Part shown: positions 58,421 through 64,000 of the stretch, one piece after another
How the letters are laid out: each line of letters begins with the position of its first letter
Numbering within the stretch: position 1 is the first letter of the stretch
Source of the DNA: Megamerina dolium
Taxonomy: Eukaryota > Arthropoda > Insecta > Diptera > Megamerinidae
Direction of reading: 5' to 3'
DNA: 64,000 bases
Assembly (NCBI GenBank): GCA_963854835.1
Contig: OY978525.1
Coordinates: 102,813,388-102,877,387, forward strand
Translations under genes and position numbers: made by a program
Notes under the pieces: model-generated
Database searches by the model: none
What the model was told of the DNA's origin: nothing
The model's input: only the letters and a program-made list of their open reading frames with translations

Positions 58421-60416
58421 TTAATGGAACATTTTCATATTTCATTCACTACTCAGTCGTAGCATATACACACGCACACACGTCTAAACACACTGTTCAG
58501 TACAACAGGTGAGATCATCCAAGCTCTCTTTATTGTATTGTATATTGTACTTGATTGTAATTAAACGCATGTATTTGTATATGCTTGTGTGCCAGTTATA
58601 TGTAGTACAAGTATTGCCAACTATTTTCTATATATACAAATGCACATTTTTATAATCTCTCACTCTCAATCACGTTATCTCTCTCTCTCTCAATATTTTT
58701 ATTTGTTTTTTTATTATGCTCCGTTTTATGATGGCTTTTATTGCAATTATGCGAGCATTTTTTTAATAAATTGATTGCTTCAATTCAAGTTGGAATGAGT
58801 GGGTATATGACAAAACACCTGTTTTAGTGCACAAAGAATTTGGCACTACTTAAAAGTGCTACCAATTTTGATTAATTAAAAAAAAAACAAAAATAAGAAA
58901 TACAATTTCTATTATAATTATTTATTATAAGCTAAAGATCATTAGTTACATTTGCTCTCTAATGTTAAAAAAATATATGCAAACTTTTTATTTTCATTGT
59001 TTACGATCAATTTAAATAGTGAGGTAAATAATTGGTCATTGTTTATTTTCTAAATATTCATATATGACCATACATACATGTGTTATTTCGTCACTATTTA
59101 TACGAACACAGTTAGATTTTTCACGCGGTATAAAATTGATTGATTTGAAAAGTAATTGCTTCAAAGTGATTGCTTTTATATATGAAAAGTGTCGAAATTC
59201 CCTACGTATGCGGAAGATTTCTGATTGATTCCATTATAAATGATTATTATAAACGATTTCTTCTAGTCCTGTCCAAATTTAAAAAAGCATAACAGCGCAA
59301 GAGAATAACCTCGGACCATGTTCTATGAAAAAAAGCATTGATTTTGAATATTTCAATTAATTCTAACAATAATTAAATAATAATACTAAACTCTAAAAAT
59401 ACGAGAATATGAAACAAAATTTAAAAACAAAATTTTAATATAGTAAACCCCCTAATTTGACGTTTTAATTGCTGAAAAACTCATTCATTTGCACCGTTGA
59501 TTGTGAGCTCACAATGTCATTGTATAGAATCTCCAAGAGTCTCATATTGTTTTCTTTTATTTCCTCGCAGATTTTTGGCAAATAAACATATACAAACATT
59601 GGCATACTAATCAAAATTTATTCCTCTACAAATTTTTCTAAATATATAGATTTTCCAATACTTGCAAGAGATATGGTTGCCGAATCTGTCTAAAAAGTGC
59701 GAAATATTTAAGCAACTGATATTTAAACTCTAGTGCTACATAAAAGAGAGTTTAGTGTACATTTTAGTGGCCTGAAAACATGTGACATCCCTGGCGGCAC
59801 ATGTTCGTAAAGCTGTAAGAATGATACTCTTTAGTTTCTTTCCGATAGTTGGATGGAACTTTATTTTCACATAAAATTGGACAGCTGTACATCAAGTCAG
59901 TTAAATTCAAGGATGGCGACTATTTGCGAAAAATCAGAAATCTATTGCATTTGGGTTTGGTTTATATTGAATTAGGGTTCTTAATTACAAATCCCAAGGT
60001 TTGTCATTTATGTCGTTATTATAAGTAGATATTTTATTTATTGAACTTTCCTTCGCTCAGTCCACGCTAACACATTTTTGAACTATCATTAAATTATAAG
60101 AATATTTTGTAAGTTTTTATATATTACAAATTAATTTAAACAATCATATAACTTGGAATCGATAACCCAGAATCCGTTGGAAAGACCCAGTAATGAAGAA
60201 TCTGGTATGTTCTAGAGCCTTTGAAAAGAACTAAGCCGAGCAAAGAACTAAGCTGAGCAAAGAACTAAGACGATTTGCAAAATATTCTACAACACATTCG
60301 GTCAAAATGAAACAAAATCGGTTGAAAATATCATATATTTAAGTGAGTAAAGGTGTGCGAATGCAATGCTAAAGTTCTTATAATTAAATATATACAGCGT
60401 CTTTCAACAAAAGGTG

Positions 60417-61395
60417 TCATTTTAAATAAAAAAAAAAACTCAATATTTTTCTGAAAACAGCTGATAATTTTATTTTAATACATTTATTTTAGTCCATGCT
60501 AAAGAAAAAAGGCTAATTCTGTTAAGCCGCGTGATCTCGGCGACCGTTCAAAGTCGAGAAATCACACGTCCAGGAAATTGTTCACGCAATAGAACTATTG
60601 TTTCACCTTCTGTATGGCATGTGGTGCCATCCTGCTGAAAATAAACTTCGTCCACGTCCTCAGTATAAATTACAGGCCATTAAAAAAATCAGTCAAAATC
60701 GTTCAGTAAAGCAATCCATTCACTCAAACGGTCGCACCAGCATCATTTTCAAAAAAAAAAAATAAAGACCCAATGATACCGCCACTCCAAAAGCTGCACC
60801 AAACTGTCACTCGTTGTGGTTGAAGAGGTTATTCGACCATTTCTTTTGGGTTTTCGGAACCTCAGATGCCACGGTTTTGCTTATTCACGTACCCAGACAG
60901 ATGAAAATGAGGCTTATCCGTCAAAATAATTTTGTTTAAGAAATCATGATCTTCTTCATGCATTTCCAGTACCCAATCAGCTAATATACTTCGTTTTCCA
61001 TGGTCTAAATGCTTCAATTCTTATGTCAACTGAACTTTATAAGCATGTAGGCCAAGATCTTTATGCAACATATGGTGAAAAGTCACTTTCGTTATGCCCA
61101 ATTAGTGTGATCGTCTCGAAATGGACAATCCTTAGTTTTCAGCCACACTCTCAGCTACAGATGCGATATCTTCAGTTGACCTAGTCGGAGGAGCACGATT
61201 TGAAGCTTTTACTTCACTTACTTGTCGTTCGAGAAGTTTTACGTTCAAATGTATTGATTTATTTTACTATAGCTGTACGAGAAGCCACTTGATGATAGCT
61301 AAATATAATCTGAACTTTAAGAATCGTGTTTGTGATATTTTCATCGATTTCTTGTCGTGAATTTTCATTTGTTGTGCGAATATGTATCGATCCTA
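60417..61395 (-). mobile_element. Decayed DD41D-type transposon, nearly full length
   Basis: Minus-strand transposase remnant: blocks HFHLSGYVNKQNRGIWGSENP, VTVWCSFWSGGIIGS and a start region DRYIFAQQMKI near 61390, with many stops and frameshifts. Left terminus AAAAGGTGTCATTTTAAAT at about 60419. The right terminus is not present; the SINE at 61448 lies just beyond. Same family as 45433-46038, distinct inverted repeats from the 31.3-kb element. Confidence 0.75.
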
Positions 61396-61447
61396 CTACA
61401 ACCGCCCGTCTACTAAAATGAAATTTCTAATTCCTAAAATATAATTT

Positions 61448-61815
61448 TAGTGGGTGCCTTAGCTCAGTGGTTAGTGTGTTCGCCTTCCGATCTGTAGGTC
61501 GTGGTTCAATACCCGGCTGATGCATAACAAATTTTATACCGAAAAGATTTTTCTTTTGAATGGTACCCACCTGTCGGCAAGCAATTGGCAATTCTTTCGA
61601 CAGTAACAACTTGCCATGAAAAAGCTTCTAAAAAGAACTCTGTGACAAAGCTCAGAAAAAGTGATGTCACAAGTGTTCTGCCGTTCGGAACCGGCTAAAA
61701 TAAGTAGGTCCATTCTAATACTGTCCAAAATTTAAGACACACAACAGTAATAGAAGAGAAGCTCGGCCAATGAGCCCTTTGGGGCTTTAAGTGCCACATA
61801 TTTATTTATTTTTTA
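61448..61815 (+). repeat. tRNA-derived SINE, full-length reference copy, 13-bp TSD
   Basis: Best copy of the family. tRNA-like head with pol III A box (TAGCTCAGTGG, 61460-61470) and B box (GGTTCAATACC, 61503-61513), about 300 bp unrelated body, then ATATTTATTTATTTTTT. Flanked by a perfect direct repeat TAAAATATAATTT (61435-61447 and 61816-61828). Family knowledge: this layout (tRNA-like promoter, body, A/T-rich tail, 12-13 bp TSD) defines tRNA-derived SINEs mobilised by a LINE. It is not a tRNA gene: no acceptor-stem pairing is evident and it is repeated. Family name not recognised. Confidence 0.92.
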
Positions 61816-64000
61816 TAAAATATAATTTCATAGCTCTCTGCATCCTCTTGAACAAAAATGCGATAGGTCTAAATTAATTTGTTTTATTACCTCTGAGCTG
61901 GTAAAGAGATTTGATATTTTTATAGTAAAACTCCGTTCGAAGAGAATTCAACTATGATCCGAAAACATCTTTTATTGGATATTCTCCAATTTCCGACTTA
62001 GATGTTTGAGTTGATTGAGAAAAAGGTTAGATCGAACACTTCTTTCCACTGTGGGTTGCTCGCCATTACATTCCATTCAAGAATGAAGAACGAAGAAACT
62101 TACCTAAGCAATAAGAACGCTTTTAATGTAGTACAATATTAGTCTATAGTGTTAAAAAATCCGTTTGTGCTTTTTTGCCTGCTATTCTGTTTTATTAAAT
62201 TGAACGATTTTGTCACTTTCATTTAACTATTTAGAAATATAATACATTAACACAATTAATAATAAAATCATGCTGCTACAGAAATGTATTTATTTAGGAA
62301 ATGATAATCAAAATGAAAATAATATATTTTAATAAAAGTTAAATCAAATTCAATCTAAACGGTAAAATGTACATATGTATCTATTTAATTAATCCAATTT
62401 GTTTACACAGATACAAAAAGAAACATTAGTTATATTGAAATTTAATTTAATTTATATGAACTCGATTCATTAATCACAAATTCTTGTCATTGAATATAAT
62501 GTCTTTATAGGTATTGAGACAGTAAATACTACTAAAAACCACAAGGGCGCTCACAATAAATACTAGACAGCAAAGCAACAACTTTCTTTTAATATCAAAA
62601 TGTTAATCAAAAAGAAATATTTTTATCATTAAACACAAAAGGTAACCATCACTTTTGCTTTTTCTTTCATTTTTTTTTTCTCAATTTTTATGTTCAATTT
62701 TTGTTGTGTTTTTCTCTTCTTCTTTGCTTTATTTCTATTTAATTTTGTGGTTTATTTATTTTATTTCGTAGATTTTTTGATAAATCAAACCAAAATTTGG
62801 CAAACATTCACTGCGTAAGAAAGATATTGTATTCGAATGTAAACATTTAAAGAAGAAGAAAAAACAAACAACATATTTCTTAATTGTATTGCATAAGACA
62901 AATTATTTGCATCTGCTTGCTTACACCTATGAGTGTGTGTGCAACCCAACGCAATATACAAGTATACATACATACATACATATGTACATATATTTATGAC
63001 TATATGCAGATGAATGTTTGTCAAAATTTATTTATCACTGCATAATATTTACAATTTTTATGGTTATGGAATGTTTACTTGATGATCGGCATTTCTTTCA
63101 TTCAAGCATATGTATGTATAAACGTATGTGCATATACCTATTTACCTTATTTCGTCATAACAATAAATGTGCGTTAAGTAATTTTCATAATTTAACTTAA
63201 GCGTATTATTGCAGTGTTGCAGCCAATGCAAACGCATACATAAATGTGTAAATAAATTAATATTAAATCATGGGAAGTTCGAAATACATACATATACATA
63301 TAATTCATATGTACATATGTGTGTATTGGAGAATCAATCAAATTGATTAGCAATAATATGCATGCCATGAAATACTCGTATACAGTGGCATTTCAGTAAG
63401 TTTGTTTCCTAAGTCTTTTGTATATAACACACAAACATATACCAACCAACTTACATAGTTATATTAATATAAAAATATAGGAGTTATGTAAAAAACAAAA
63501 ACGAAATAATAGCTGTTTTATAAAATATGCCCTCATAAATAATAACGATTATGTCTAATTTTGAATTAATGTATATTATTTAGAAAATTAATTGGAAACT
63601 TATAGATTTGATTGATTATCTAAAAACCGAAAACATTTTCGACTCATTTTTTTCTATAAACTATAAATTTTTTTTTTTTGTACTTTTTCTTCAAATAAAT
63701 TATAAGCAAACAGCGCATATGAATGTTTGTGCATATGTAGTAATATCATTGCAGTGAATTAATTCATAGAAATACGTTCATAGTATAATATTTATTGCTA
63801 TTTGAATAACCACTGCATACTTTTAGGGCTGCTCTATTTCAAAGAAAAATTCAATTTCACATAATTTTGTCTAATACAATTTTATTGCATAGTTTTAAGC
63901 GCAGTTCGGAAATATATTTTTACATTGATCGGCATTATTTATAATAGAGTCGGCAACATTGTTTGAGTTAACATTTTAGACGTACAGAGATATCCCACTG

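Larger units (their letters stand above)
28610..64000. other. Region upstream of Hil start: no protein-coding host gene found
   Basis: 35 kb without a supportable host gene on either strand. All longer ORFs are either transposon remnants (listed) or low-complexity AT-rich frames. It may contain the Hil promoter and non-coding 5' exon(s), a long 5'UTR intron, and/or plain intergenic DNA. Stretches with nothing recognisable besides short simple repeats include 28620-29950, 32390-34780, 35170-36100, 37000-38330, 41760-45060, 46040-48400, 50890-52900, 53760-55500, 56960-60400 and 61830-64000. Confidence 0.6.

Noticed and set aside
61450..61522. tRNA gene
   Set aside because: A and B boxes are present, but it is the head of a repeated SINE with a fused body, TSDs and no clear acceptor stem.
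1..64000. CRISPR arrays, operons, prokaryotic promoters or terminators, endogenous viral genes
   Set aside because: None seen; spliced eukaryotic gene structure and insect transposons exclude a prokaryotic reading.

Overview
The window is AT-rich animal DNA that looks like a cyclorrhaphan fly, most likely a tephritid-type fruit fly. That placement is inferred from three things: one gene very close to its Drosophila counterpart in exon content and length, dipteran mobile elements (a DINE-1-like element, mariners, R1- and RTE-like retroposons), and short A/T-tailed repeats ending in GTTGTTGTTG. No bacterial, viral or CRISPR features were seen.

One protein-coding gene can be supported, and it can be read completely. 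It is the minus-strand Hillarin orthologue (Hil; LIM domain, coiled coil, KY-type transglutaminase-like domain, C-terminal Ig-like region). Ten coding exons run from the ATG at 28609 down to the stop at 232-234. All nine introns are GT-AG and every codon phase closes, giving 811 residues. The 3' half is a tight cluster (2275-4396) and the last exon lies 1.9 kb further downstream. The first three coding exons are spread over 24 kb by large introns. The transglutaminase-like core lacks the expected Cys, His and Asp, so it is predicted to be a non-catalytic scaffold.

Everything else recognised is mobile DNA and simple repeats. Inside the Hil introns are a hAT-type MITE carrying a 21-bp tandem repeat (8.05-8.62 kb), a mauritiana-type mariner with both inverted ends (21.47-22.75 kb), an older mariner split by a 153-bp insertion (5.03-6.29 kb), two TA-flanked MITEs and several copies of a tRNA-derived SINE. 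From 28.6 to 64 kb no gene was found. This may be the Hil 5' region (promoter plus a possible long 5'UTR intron) or intergenic DNA. It holds a DD41D transposon deletion derivative with an open transposase frame (31.35-32.38 kb), a DINE-1-like element with a ~299-bp tandem array (38.68-40.86 kb), two decayed relatives of the DD41D element, an internally deleted mellifera-type mariner (52.9-53.75 kb), DD37D-like transposase remnants, an R1-like remnant and several RTE-like 3' fragments.

The most notable new-looking item is the ~370-bp tRNA-derived SINE family. Nine copies lie in 64 kb, on both strands. Four have 12-13 bp perfect target-site duplications, and two of those four lack the tRNA head. 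No undescribed multi-gene system was found.
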